From a virus, in IMG/VR virus record IMGVR_UViG_3300042866_002225, positions 1-20,762 of that record: a stretch of DNA of 20,762 bases; one strand, written 5' to 3'. The number at the start of each line of letters is the position of its first letter. Position 1 is the stretch's first letter. The notes under the pieces are model-generated. The model saw nothing but the letters and a program-made list of their open reading frames with translations, made no database searches and was not told where the DNA came from. Below, one piece after another: positions 6,503-14,691 of the stretch. The translations under genes were made by a program, and so were the position numbers.

Positions 6503-9500
6503 TCAAGCCCCCGATTTCTCGGCCAACCAGTGCAATCCAAGAGCCTTTGCGTCTTCTGCGGTCAAGGTCTCGCCCCAGTGGACGAACACTTCACGAGAAG
6601 ACCCAAACCGATACGGACCGGCGTCGATCTTTGAACCATCCAAACGGCGCGGATAAAACGGCACGTCTTCAATCATGCACTTCGGAACTACTTCTTTGTA
6701 CACCTGTTCAGCGTGCTCTATCGGCACAATCAACACAATGGCGTCGTGAATCTGCAACCCAATGCGGTAGTCGATTTCGGGGTGCTCGTCGCGATACCGT
6801 TGAAAGTTTGATAATGCGATAGACACGGCGTCAGCCACTCCACCTTGAATCGGGAAGTTCTGCGCCTGTCGTTCTTGCTCGCCACGAATGGCTTTGTCTT
6901 TAGACGGCACAAAACGACGAAAACGGCCGTACGGCCCCATCAACCATCCCGGGTTTTGAGACCGCGCACGGCACTCAGCCAAGAATGTCCGCGTGCGAGG
7001 ATACGAAGCAAAATACGCCTCAATCATCGCTTGACACTCTTCAGCCGAAACAGATACGCCTTCTTCCTTGCACTGCCGCGCTAGCGCCTCAGCGCCGCGG
7101 CCGTATGGAATACCGAAGTTCACGTTTTTGGCTGCCACTCGCAAACCGTGCTTGCCGGCTTTCTTCAAACCATTCTTAGTTGGCTCGACATCTGTGATGT
7201 TAAAAGTTTTGATAGCCTGCTGACTGTGGATGTCGTAGTGATCCGGGTGATCCTCTGGCAGAAGATTACGCCGAACGTGTTCAATCATGTCGGCGTCTTG
7301 GGATAACCACGCGAGGACCGCCAGTTCCGCACCAGTGAGGTCCGTTTCGATACCAACGCAGCCCTCGGGTACACGGAGGATCGACCGGACGGGATGCTGG
7401 TATTGGTCTCCGAGAATACGTTCGTAGTCGTTCTCGCGGCGGGAACTGAGGTTTTGCAGCGGCGGGCGGGAAGAAGAAGCGCGGCCCGTTTCCTTAGTTT
7501 GAAAGAAGTGCGTGCGAACTTTACCGTCAGCGTGTACGCAGCCAACAAGACCTTTTTCGTACGAGTAGTTGCCGTTTTCATCAAGTTCGTAATCTCCGTC
7601 ATCCGTGCGCGAGGGTTTACGCAATACAGACTGCAACACTTGGCTGACAAACTTGTAGTCGCGTATCTTTGCCGCCGTATCGTTCACGTGACCAAGAATG
7701 CCAAGGCTTTCTTTGTCGGTGCTGGGCGTGGCCGTGTCTGGATTAACGCCGCGCCAACCCATTTCGTTCCACAGTACCGGCCGTTTGCCAGTTGTTTTAA
7801 CCGGGCGCAAATTCAAAAGTTGAGCGCCTTCTGGGATATTGGGCGGGTTTGTGTAACGGTTAGAAAAATCCGCACCAAACAGCGCCACAGACAATTGTGG
7901 TTGACTTTTGGGATTGAATTCTGGCCAGTTAAGTTCTCGCCTGATCTCGTCCAACAACCGTTCTTGCGTGTTCATAAACAACGTTGTCAATTCGTCTGCG
8001 CGGCTGCGGTCAACAACGAGACCGGTCATTTCCATTTCCAAAAACGACAACGACGCTTGGTGCGCTGTCCAGTATGGCAACCAGCAATCGTGCCCTTGCG
8101 GATCACAGGCAATAGCGCCGTCTTTTCCGTTAGTACCGTAAAAGTACATCATGATGCGGCGAGTGACGTCGGCGTCGTATGCGCCGTAAGGATGAAGGAC
8201 GTGCGCCGGACAATCGCCGTAACCTTCCATGTCGCCGGCCTTCAGTTTGCGTTCCGCGCGGTAACGCTTTCGCCAGTCATTGAGTTCATCCCAATACGTC
8301 GGCGCCGTTGTGAACCGCATAGAGCAAACGTCGAGACCGTACTTCGCGCATTCGTTTATGGCGTGGTACATGAGACTGGTATCCCAGCCTCCGTGTGTGC
8401 GATCGTCAGGGTCATCAGCCGGGGCATACTCCGGACGTAAATCCACCCCAAAAGCAAAAAGCCATGGCAAGTCAGCACGGAAAAAGTGACCGCCCACACG
8501 TACATGTCGGTTGGGCGTATTTTTAAGTAAACGCAGCAATTGATCGCGAGCCGCCGACAGGTTTGGCTTAAACGCCTCGGCGCCTCCTTGATGCCGTAAA
8601 ACAATTGTTCTAGCCCACCTGTCTTTGTTAGATATTTGAATCGTACGTAAATAAGCGCCGTCTTCTGTCGGATAGTCTCCGTGCCACTCGCAGTCAACGG
8701 CGATGATGTTTGCGTTGAGATCGGTGTCAGCCAGCATGGCGTCTACCGTTTCACGCAGCGCCTCTTCAGTGTAGATATCGGCGTGGTCGACTTCTTCAGC
8801 AGTTGTTTCACGATTTTCAATCAAGTCGCGAAAGCGGGACATCTGCCCGCAAAAGTCTTCGTACATTTCCGGTTTGCGCAACACGTAACCCGGATGCATA
8901 ACCGACATGACTTTTATTTCGCGCTCATTTCCGTCAGCGTCATACGTTTTGAGCGTAGTTGCTCGACCGGCCAAATCAGACACGCTAGCGTTTGTGCTTA
9001 ATACGGCTTTGGTTGCCTCGTTGCCTAAACACAAAATGTAATCAGGCTGCACGAGCCGTATTTCTTGTGCAAGTAACACCGCGCAGTTTTTCAACCAAGC
9101 GGCAGGAACGGCTGGCGTATCCGGCGTCGGCGATCCAAATTTGCAAGCGTAAGTGATGTACCACTCTCGATAATCGCGCGGGTCGAATTCGCAATTTTTT
9201 AGCGCCTTGAAAAACGGCTCCATTACCGGACCAGTAACAGCGCTGCGATCATTCAACTCGGTAACGCCCGGGATTTTACCTACCACCATAACCTTTGCCG
9301 GTTTTGGGCCGTAGATTGGATCGTCACCCGTGCCGTACTTCAACAAATGCCCCGGAAGAAATTGCACAATCTCCGTGCCGCTCTTCAATGTAATCGGCAT
9401 GGAGAAACTTGGGTCGTAAAGTGCCGCACGATACAAATGCGCCAGTTTTTCGCCGACCGGCAATTTCTTCTTGTTTTTGATATTTACAACTGTCGGATCA

Positions 9501-9661
9501 TCGCCAAGCGCAACAGCGTGAGCGATAAAGTCGGCGCCCGCTGGGGGCATACCGACGGAGTCAAGCGCAACCATTGGGAACAGGTCCGCAGTGAGTTCTG
9601 CGCCTGTATCGTCGTAAAGTGCGCTAGCGTGTCGGTGATTCAAAGACACAGCGGAAGCCAT
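6503..9661 (-). CDS. polA: DNA polymerase: UDG-like domain, 3'-5' exonuclease and PolA polymerase fused
   Basis: 1052 residues, starting at ATG 9661 (AGAG upstream), 3 nt after the primase stop. Residues about 120-280 resemble family-4 uracil-DNA glycosylase: VMVVGKIPGVTE (124-135), ITYACKFGSPTPDTP (169-183), DYILCLGNEATKAVL (207-221) and MHPGYVLRKP (255-264). The exonuclease follows: Asp323-x-Glu325 in AVDCEWHGD, Asp397 in GHFFRADLPWL, and Tyr492-x3-Asp496 in YGAYDADVT. The polymerase has the RPPLQN segment (732-737), motif A DLTGAEL (Asp774, Glu779), motif B RVAAKNVNFGIPYG with Arg841, Lys845, Phe849 and Tyr853 in the Klenow 754/758/762/766 pattern, QNFPIQGG (934-941), and motif C QIHDAIV (His972, Asp973). 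There is no 5' nuclease domain. This is the replicative polymerase. The UDG-like part lacks some catalytic and Fe-S residues, so it may be inactive. Confidence 0.95.
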   Translation of the reverse strand: MASAVSLNHRHASALYDDTGAELTADLFPMVALDSVGMPPAGADFIAHAVALGDDPTVVNIKNKKKLPVGEKLAHLYRAALYDPSFSMPITLKSGTEIVQFLPGHLLKYGTGDDPIYGPKPAKVMVVGKIPGVTELNDRSAVTGPVMEPFFKALKNCEFDPRDYREWYITYACKFGSPTPDTPAVPAAWLKNCAVLLAQEIRLVQPDYILCLGNEATKAVLSTNASVSDLAGRATTLKTYDADGNEREIKVMSVMHPGYVLRKPEMYEDFCGQMSRFRDLIENRETTAEEVDHADIYTEEALRETVDAMLADTDLNANIIAVDCEWHGDYPTEDGAYLRTIQISNKDRWARTIVLRHQGGAEAFKPNLSAARDQLLRLLKNTPNRHVRVGGHFFRADLPWLFAFGVDLRPEYAPADDPDDRTHGGWDTSLMYHAINECAKYGLDVCSMRFTTAPTYWDELNDWRKRYRAERKLKAGDMEGYGDCPAHVLHPYGAYDADVTRRIMMYFYGTNGKDGAIACDPQGHDCWLPYWTAHQASLSFLEMEMTGLVVDRSRADELTTLFMNTQERLLDEIRRELNWPEFNPKSQPQLSVALFGADFSNRYTNPPNIPEGAQLLNLRPVKTTGKRPVLWNEMGWRGVNPDTATPSTDKESLGILGHVNDTAAKIRDYKFVSQVLQSVLRKPSRTDDGDYELDENGNYSYEKGLVGCVHADGKVRTHFFQTKETGRASSSRPPLQNLSSRRENDYERILGDQYQHPVRSILRVPEGCVGIETDLTGAELAVLAWLSQDADMIEHVRRNLLPEDHPDHYDIHSQQAIKTFNITDVEPTKNGLKKAGKHGLRVAAKNVNFGIPYGRGAEALARQCKEEGVSVSAEECQAMIEAYFASYPRTRTFLAECRARSQNPGWLMGPYGRFRRFVPSKDKAIRGEQERQAQNFPIQGGVADAVSIALSNFQRYRDEHPEIDYRIGLQIHDAIVLIVPIEHAEQVYKEVVPKCMIEDVPFYPRRLDGSKIDAGPYRFGSSREVFVHWGETLTAEDAKALGLHWLAEKSGA

Positions 9662-9664
9662 TGT

Positions 9665-10744
9665 TCACTCTAGAAATGAGATATCAGCCGAGACGTCTAC
9701 CGACGCGGCTGCGGAAGAAAGAATGTCACGCAGTTCCTCCCGCGAATAATCCGCGGGGTCGCGTGCGTCCGGCAAAACAACCGGAACTACATGCACGTTG
9801 TGCTGGCACAGTTGCGTGACCACCTGCTCCAACTCCTTTTGGGCGTCGCAATCTAGCATGACGAAAACAGGTTTTCCAGCCCACGTCGTCGCAACCGTGT
9901 TTTCCTGCCAGTAAGACAGCGTCTTACCGAACAGGGACACCCCGGAGCGCCCCAGCCGCCAAACACTGGGGGCGCCTTCGACAAGAACGACCGCCGGTTG
10001 CCGGCAAGCATTGTCGTAGTTGTACAACGCCCTGCTTTTACGGCCCTGCGTATAGTATTTGATTTCTTGTTTGTTCGACGTATTACGCGTTAGCCGACCT
10101 TGCCACGCAACAAGTTGCCCGTTGAATAACGACGGAATGTATATCCGGCCGTTCATGATTCGGTAGCGGCTACTCGCGTCGGTGCACAAACCGACGTGGA
10201 ATGTCTCGGCCAACTCGTTGATATCAAATTGCCGCGACGTTAGGTATTGAATAGCCGGATGTGTCGGCGGTAAGTCTCGCAGATCAATGATGTCGCCGGG
10301 GGCTTCTATTGTCTCAGACGACGAGGCTACATCGCCACTACGGATTGGCATTCTCTTCGCACCCCATTTGCCGGGGCCGAAGATCATGTCCTCCAATTGC
10401 CCTGCACGACCATCTTGGGCTACGCAGTCGTTTTTGTAGCAATGCGCCAGAAAAGTATCTGTGCGTCGGCCTGTGCGCTGGTCATAATCAGCGCCGTATA
10501 GATGATTGATCCAGAGTTTATGCCCGACATCGTTACAGAACGGACAGCAAACGCAGTAGTATTCGCCCCACCAGTGCGCTTGGGTAATTATTCGTCCGGG
10601 ATGTAGCGGGTCTGGAAAACGCTGGATGTTGGCTGCGGAGCCGGCATTTGCAAACTTGACTTCGCCAAACTTGTGTTCCAGCAAAGCGTACAAGTTCGGA
10701 TTTAATGGGTTGACTTTAGGCGCTGACGACTTGGTCATTGCCAT
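9665..10744 (-). CDS. Zinc-finger/TOPRIM DNA primase
   Basis: 359 residues from ATG at 10744, with a perfect AGGAG 5 nt upstream that includes the last bases of the helicase stop codon. The N-terminal zinc-binding region has C64, C66, C67 and C70 (YYCVCCPFCND), then H101/C102 and C107 (AHCYKNDC), an atypical CHC2-like arrangement. The TOPRIM part shows VVLVEGAPSVWRLG with Glu256, and VFVMLDCDAQ with Asp298 and Asp300, the usual acidic metal-binding set. PAIQYLTSRQFD (163-174) and VAWQGRLT (212-219) match the segment that links zinc finger and TOPRIM in phage primases. It would make RNA primers for the lagging strand together with the DnaB-like helicase encoded just upstream; here the two are separate polypeptides, as in T4 gp61/gp41, not fused as in T7 gp4. 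Confidence 0.85.
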   Translation of the reverse strand: MAMTKSSAPKVNPLNPNLYALLEHKFGEVKFANAGSAANIQRFPDPLHPGRIITQAHWWGEYYCVCCPFCNDVGHKLWINHLYGADYDQRTGRRTDTFLAHCYKNDCVAQDGRAGQLEDMIFGPGKWGAKRMPIRSGDVASSSETIEAPGDIIDLRDLPPTHPAIQYLTSRQFDINELAETFHVGLCTDASSRYRIMNGRIYIPSLFNGQLVAWQGRLTRNTSNKQEIKYYTQGRKSRALYNYDNACRQPAVVLVEGAPSVWRLGRSGVSLFGKTLSYWQENTVATTWAGKPVFVMLDCDAQKELEQVVTQLCQHNVHVVPVVLPDARDPADYSREELRDILSSAAASVDVSADISFLE

Positions 10745-10752
10745 AAAAACTC

Positions 10753-12450
10753 CTAAAACATGTTCTCACTTCCGAACGTGTCAATGTTTGGCATTACGCG
10801 CCGGCGGGTTGAGTCAGGGGCTACTACTACGTTGTTGTGCGCCGTAGGTGCCGCGTCATCGCGCCGCATGATTTTCTTTGCAAGGTCGTTGACGTAATAT
10901 TCGTCATCGACCGCCCGAACGTCGACCACGTCCTCATCAATTTTGACAAGACCAAATGGCGTAGCGGGACGACCGAAACGAATCTTAGACCAGTTGATTG
11001 TCGATACGTGCGTTTCAGGGTCGGGGCGGTTAAGGCACAAGCAAGCGTGCAAATTCTCAGCAAAAGCCTTTGAACCCTGCGCGTCGCCGTGCGTGACGTG
11101 CCGGTAAGGTGGGATGTTCTTCACATCACCTTGCGCCAACTGATGCGCCAACAAGATTGTGCAACCAAATGGTATCGAGATTTTCGTTTTAAGTTCATCA
11201 GGCAACATTTGCAACGGACGCCAGATTTGCTCCTGATATTTCGTGCTGGCATTCTGCGACATTTCGCGATTGATCAGCGGACCGGCGTAGTCAATGCATA
11301 CGACGCCGATCTCCATGCCGGTTTGCTCTGTTAGATTTTCCAGCGTCGCGGCAATCTCATGCACGCCGCCGTTACCCCTCCCGCCGGTTTCTGGATTTGA
11401 AGAAAAGTCGAGAAACGCGAAGTTCACGTTATACCATTGTTGCGCTGCGGCCCATCGGTCGCGTTCGCACAGAAGGATTTCTGAATTTGCGTTAACAGGG
11501 ATGTTGCGCTCGTACGGTTTGAGCGTGTCCCGCGTCGAAAGACCGGCCCACACTTCTTCCGGCGTTTTGTTGATAAACGCGTTACGTTCAATGTGCGCCG
11601 CAGCCGAGTACAGAGAAAAGTTGATCTTCTGCGCGCCGTCTTCGTAACCGATGTACACAGCAAGTTTGTTCTGACCATTGGCGGCGTACTGCTGCGCGAG
11701 GCGCACAGCCACGGTGCTAAGCATCGTCGTCTTACCGCCGGAGTACGGACCTAGCAGGCCAATAATATCGCCGGCGCGAAATCCGCCGATATAGTTATCA
11801 ATCCACGCAATCGTTGTCGGCACAGCCTGCGGCGGCAGAATGATGTTCTCGCCGACATTCGGCATGATGGCGGCGTTAACCGCCTCGTTGCCGACAAATT
11901 TGATTGCCTGCGCCTTTTTGTTGAACTGATCAAGCAGCCGCTGAAATTCAAGCGGCGACGTATTGTCGTTGCTGTGACTGATAATTTGCTTGAGTTGCTG
12001 CTTGAGCAACCGCGCATTTAAAAAGCGCCGCAAGATGTTTTCTACGTACGCGCGCTCCGCTCTGATTTCGTTTGCCTCTAACTCTCTGGCCAGCGGCGCA
12101 AAAGCAAAATCAATAAAACCTTCAGACTCATCATCCGCGCCGAACAAAAAGTCAGCCTCGTTCGGCCCCATCGCGATCAGGTTGCTCTGACTAACGGCTT
12201 CGATCTCCGAAAGAAACATGTCTTTCGTAACTGCTTCATGGCGTTGAAGCAGACTAATGTAGAGCAGCATAAACAATTGCAAGCCGTACTCGTTTGGGCC
12301 ATTGAATTGCTCCGGAGCAAACTCAACGCGCAGGGCTGACTTCAAAGCCGTGGGAAAGCGCACTAGCCCGCGAATGAGCGTTTTTAATTCCGCAAAAGTC
12401 AGCGGAACATCGTCAACGCCGACGTTATTTAATCGTCCTTGACTAAGCAT
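10753..12450 (-). CDS. dnaB: DnaB-family replicative DNA helicase
   Basis: 565 residues from ATG at 12450; GGAG lies 5 nt upstream and the start overlaps the preceding stop by 8 nt. An in-frame TTG at 12483 is less likely. The first 200 residues are helical, as in the DnaB N-terminal domain and linker. The RecA-type motor follows: Walker A GPYSGGKTT (234-242), YIGYEDGAQ (266-274) as the H1a-type glutamate segment, Walker B IGVVCIDYAGPL (Asp387), LLAHQLAQGD (433-442), and HGDAQGSKAFAENLHACLCL (454-473), like the DnaB GS-x-IEQDAD segment. It would be a hexamer that unwinds the fork. The next gene downstream encodes its primase partner. The motif set is clear, although the sequence is far from E. 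coli DnaB; a gp41-like phage helicase is the closest description. Confidence 0.88.
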   Translation of the reverse strand: MLSQGRLNNVGVDDVPLTFAELKTLIRGLVRFPTALKSALRVEFAPEQFNGPNEYGLQLFMLLYISLLQRHEAVTKDMFLSEIEAVSQSNLIAMGPNEADFLFGADDESEGFIDFAFAPLARELEANEIRAERAYVENILRRFLNARLLKQQLKQIISHSNDNTSPLEFQRLLDQFNKKAQAIKFVGNEAVNAAIMPNVGENIILPPQAVPTTIAWIDNYIGGFRAGDIIGLLGPYSGGKTTMLSTVAVRLAQQYAANGQNKLAVYIGYEDGAQKINFSLYSAAAHIERNAFINKTPEEVWAGLSTRDTLKPYERNIPVNANSEILLCERDRWAAAQQWYNVNFAFLDFSSNPETGGRGNGGVHEIAATLENLTEQTGMEIGVVCIDYAGPLINREMSQNASTKYQEQIWRPLQMLPDELKTKISIPFGCTILLAHQLAQGDVKNIPPYRHVTHGDAQGSKAFAENLHACLCLNRPDPETHVSTINWSKIRFGRPATPFGLVKIDEDVVDVRAVDDEYYVNDLAKKIMRRDDAAPTAHNNVVVAPDSTRRRVMPNIDTFGSENMF

Positions 12451-13195
12451 ACCTTCTCCAATGCTTCCTAATATCCGCGACAAACTTTTTTAGATTGGAA
12501 GAGACAAACCAGTCGAAATCCGAATTGGTTTCGATAAATTTGTCGTACAGGGGTTGCCGCGTTTCGTATTCAATTGCGGCTGGCCAAATGAATTTTTTCA
12601 CTGCGCGCTGACAATCTAGTTCTGCGGCAAAAGCGTGCCTGAAAAACGGCGTAGCATTTACGTGCGACGTATCACACATCACAAGCAATATGTGATCGTC
12701 TTCCGGCAAATTAAACGCTTCGGTGATTGTGTAACGCGTTGAAATTGACGCTTCAGCCAGAGTGTATTGAAGACTGGCGTGCGCGTCAAAGTTCGCCATG
12801 AATTCTTGATACACATTTAACGACACAGGGCTGCACATTAATTCTGGCTTGCCCTGCACCAGCGTTTTGCCGCTAGCGGCGCGGACCGCATATACAGCGT
12901 CGGAGAAGTGCGACGCGACCCAGACGCCGGGAATTGCGTCCGCAGCGCGAATCAGTTCGACCGTCTTGCGCCAGATAGATTTGTACTTAGAACCGTACAC
13001 ATCTTTGCCGCCGTCCCAGTGCGGCCGTCGCACGGTGTGCGCTGGCGCGTCCCAATCAATAGCGCCTTCCCGGAAATAAATGAACAGGTAGCGTATGTAC
13101 GCCATCAACTGTTCATCAGTTAAATCCCGATACCAATCATGATCCAGATAAGTTTGTTCATTGCTCTTTGGTTCGCCAACTCCTTGCAGCGTCAT
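12443..13195 (-). CDS. Unknown protein between two helicase genes
   Basis: 250 residues from ATG at 13195 (MTLQGVGEPKSNEQ), with GGGAG about 10 nt upstream. An in-frame TTG at 13270 would raise the overlap with the helicase gene from 38 to 113 nt. I do not recognise the family. The N-terminal part is rich in aromatic residues and Asp (LDHDWYRDLTDEQLMAYIRYLFIYFREG), followed by HTVRRPHWDGGKDVYGSKYKSIW and AIPGVWVASHFSDAVYAVRAA. The C-terminus is helical and basic (LKKFVADIRKHWRRY). No Walker or nuclease motif is visible. It lies between the SF2 helicase and DnaB and overlaps both, so an accessory role in replication, such as helicase loading (compare T4 gp59 by position and job, not by sequence), is a hypothesis. 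Confidence 0.8.
   Translation of the reverse strand: MTLQGVGEPKSNEQTYLDHDWYRDLTDEQLMAYIRYLFIYFREGAIDWDAPAHTVRRPHWDGGKDVYGSKYKSIWRKTVELIRAADAIPGVWVASHFSDAVYAVRAASGKTLVQGKPELMCSPVSLNVYQEFMANFDAHASLQYTLAEASISTRYTITEAFNLPEDDHILLVMCDTSHVNATPFFRHAFAAELDCQRAVKKFIWPAAIEYETRQPLYDKFIETNSDFDWFVSSNLKKFVADIRKHWRRYA
12456..12459 (-). promoter_or_regulatory. Ribosome binding site deciding the DnaB-like start
   Basis: The minus strand reads TGGAGAAGGT before ATG at 12448-12450. The GGAG core with a 5-nt spacer favours this ATG over the upstream in-frame TTG at 12483. The site lies within the 3' end of the preceding gene, so translation is probably coupled. Confidence 0.65.
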
Positions 13196-14690
13196 TCCAA
13201 TCTTGCTCCCAGCCCAACAATTTGTAACTATCGCGGCGTCCAGTGCTTTTGCGATAGAACGTTGGGTCAAATGTGTCCATACAATCGAGAACTTCGCCGA
13301 ATTCTTTCACTACACCGTCTGGCGACGTGTATGTACGACTTACGCGGCCGGGACCTTGTACGTCGACGATGTCGCTGTCGCGGTCATCTGCGCGAACCAA
13401 TACGTTTAATTGCTCAAAGTCCACGCCGGTCGCCCATACGTCGGTAGCAATGACTTTTCGTAATGTTCCGTTTTCAAATGCCGACCTCATGTCGTGCTTT
13501 TGCACATCTGTTAACGGCCGATAGTCTTGCGGCAGTAACTTTAGTTTCTTGTAGGCCGTGCAATCGTAGGGCGCCATTTGCGAATACATCAGCGTAAACT
13601 CTGGTAAAAGCGACCCGAGATGCACCGCGTGTTCAATGGTTTCTACAAGTATCAAAATCTGACTATCGGCGGGGTAGCCTCGCACGGCTTCCGCGATGAT
13701 GTTGTTGCGGGCGTAATTCGTCCAAATGCCGTGCCGCTTTCGTGCGACGCGGTGCTTGTACCTCTCGGCGGGGTTGTGTGTCAAGCGGATTGGCAGCCAC
13801 CGCACGCGGACCGGCACAACAAGGCCCAATTCGACCGCTTGCTGGTAAGGCAGGTCAAAGATCATGGGGCCGAAGAGCGGCTCCAGAATGGCGTGTGCGT
13901 TGTCCATACGCGCATACGGCGTTGCCGACAAGCCGAAATTTTTAGAGTTGCGGTATCGCGCCGCCAGTGCTGTAGAAAAGTTGATGGTGGCAAGTTGGTG
14001 AACTTCGTCTGCAAACATGAAGTCGGCTTCGCCGTCAGCGTGCTGAAGGCTGCCCGCCGTGATCACCGTAACTCTTTCACGTTGTTTCCACCCGTCGCCA
14101 ATCATGCCTACCTTGGGCACAAACCTCCGAAGGCTACGAACAATACGCTCGGCTACGTCGACGCTTTTAGTGACTACGTCAATACGCGCTTCTGGGAAGA
14201 GTTGCGACGCTGCGCCAATCAGCGTTGTCTTGCCGAAACCCGTGACAGCCTTAATTACGCCGCACGGAACGCGAGAGATAAGTTGCAAGCACTCTTCCTG
14301 CCGAGGCCGGAATTCAATCTTGCCGGCCAAATTCTCCCAATGCGGCACGTAACAGTTTGGGCGCTTACGGGTCGGCGACGCGTCTACCAGCGTTAAGTTG
14401 CAGCCTAATTTCTTAAGCCGCCTGAGCATGCGCGCCAGATAACCGCTTAGCACGACAACGTGACCGTTTTCAATGCGGTAGAGTTTGTATTCGCGCGTTT
14501 GGAAGAATATCCGTTGGCCGGTTATAGGATTCTTACGAGACTGTCCGTGAAGTTGCTCAACGTGATCGTATCGTAAATCTTTTGTCAGGCGGATTGCCAG
14601 TTCGGGATTTAACGCAGAGCCGCCTTCACCAGTAATTTTGAGTACGTTGTTGATCTTGTTGATCACAACTGGATAGCCGGCAAAATTCAT
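13158..14690 (-). CDS. Superfamily 2 DNA helicase, UvsW-like
   Basis: 510 residues from ATG at 14690 (MNFAGYPVVINK), 1 nt after the upstream stop. A longer frame from 14888 is rejected because its extra 66 residues merely read the upstream gene in another frame. Motifs: Q/R region FRPRQEECLQ (127-136), Walker A AVTGFGKTTL (148-157), DEVH box ADEVHQ (227-232), motif III GLSATP (253-258), ATDVWATGVDF (415-425) and motif VI VQGPGRVSR (444-452). The N-terminal YLARMLRRLKKLGCNL (84-99) recalls the small N-terminal domain of T4 UvsW. UvsW-type helicases unwind branched DNA and R-loops and promote branch migration, which fits with the recombinase and SbcCD-like genes in this cluster. T4 UvsW has 587 residues. 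The SF2 call is secure; the UvsW role is inferred. Confidence 0.9.
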   Translation of the reverse strand: MNFAGYPVVINKINNVLKITGEGGSALNPELAIRLTKDLRYDHVEQLHGQSRKNPITGQRIFFQTREYKLYRIENGHVVVLSGYLARMLRRLKKLGCNLTLVDASPTRKRPNCYVPHWENLAGKIEFRPRQEECLQLISRVPCGVIKAVTGFGKTTLIGAASQLFPEARIDVVTKSVDVAERIVRSLRRFVPKVGMIGDGWKQRERVTVITAGSLQHADGEADFMFADEVHQLATINFSTALAARYRNSKNFGLSATPYARMDNAHAILEPLFGPMIFDLPYQQAVELGLVVPVRVRWLPIRLTHNPAERYKHRVARKRHGIWTNYARNNIIAEAVRGYPADSQILILVETIEHAVHLGSLLPEFTLMYSQMAPYDCTAYKKLKLLPQDYRPLTDVQKHDMRSAFENGTLRKVIATDVWATGVDFEQLNVLVRADDRDSDIVDVQGPGRVSRTYTSPDGVVKEFGEVLDCMDTFDPTFYRKSTGRRDSYKLLGWEQDWNDAARSWRTKEQ

Positions 14691-14691
14691 G

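Noticed and set aside
7394-8440. 348-codon plus-strand open frame inside the polymerase gene
   Set aside because: It is antisense to the exonuclease and polymerase domains, whose motifs are unmistakable. It has no ribosome site or recognisable motif and is a by-product of the sense codon use.
13196-13270. TTG start for the unknown 250-residue protein
   Set aside because: It would overlap the helicase gene by 113 nt. The ATG at 13195 has GGGAG upstream and a smaller overlap, though the spacer is slightly long.
13620-14396. 258-codon plus-strand open frame opposite the UvsW-like helicase
   Set aside because: It is antisense to the conserved helicase motifs, has an Arg/Val/His-rich composition typical of mirror frames, and is the only gene-sized frame on that strand in the area.
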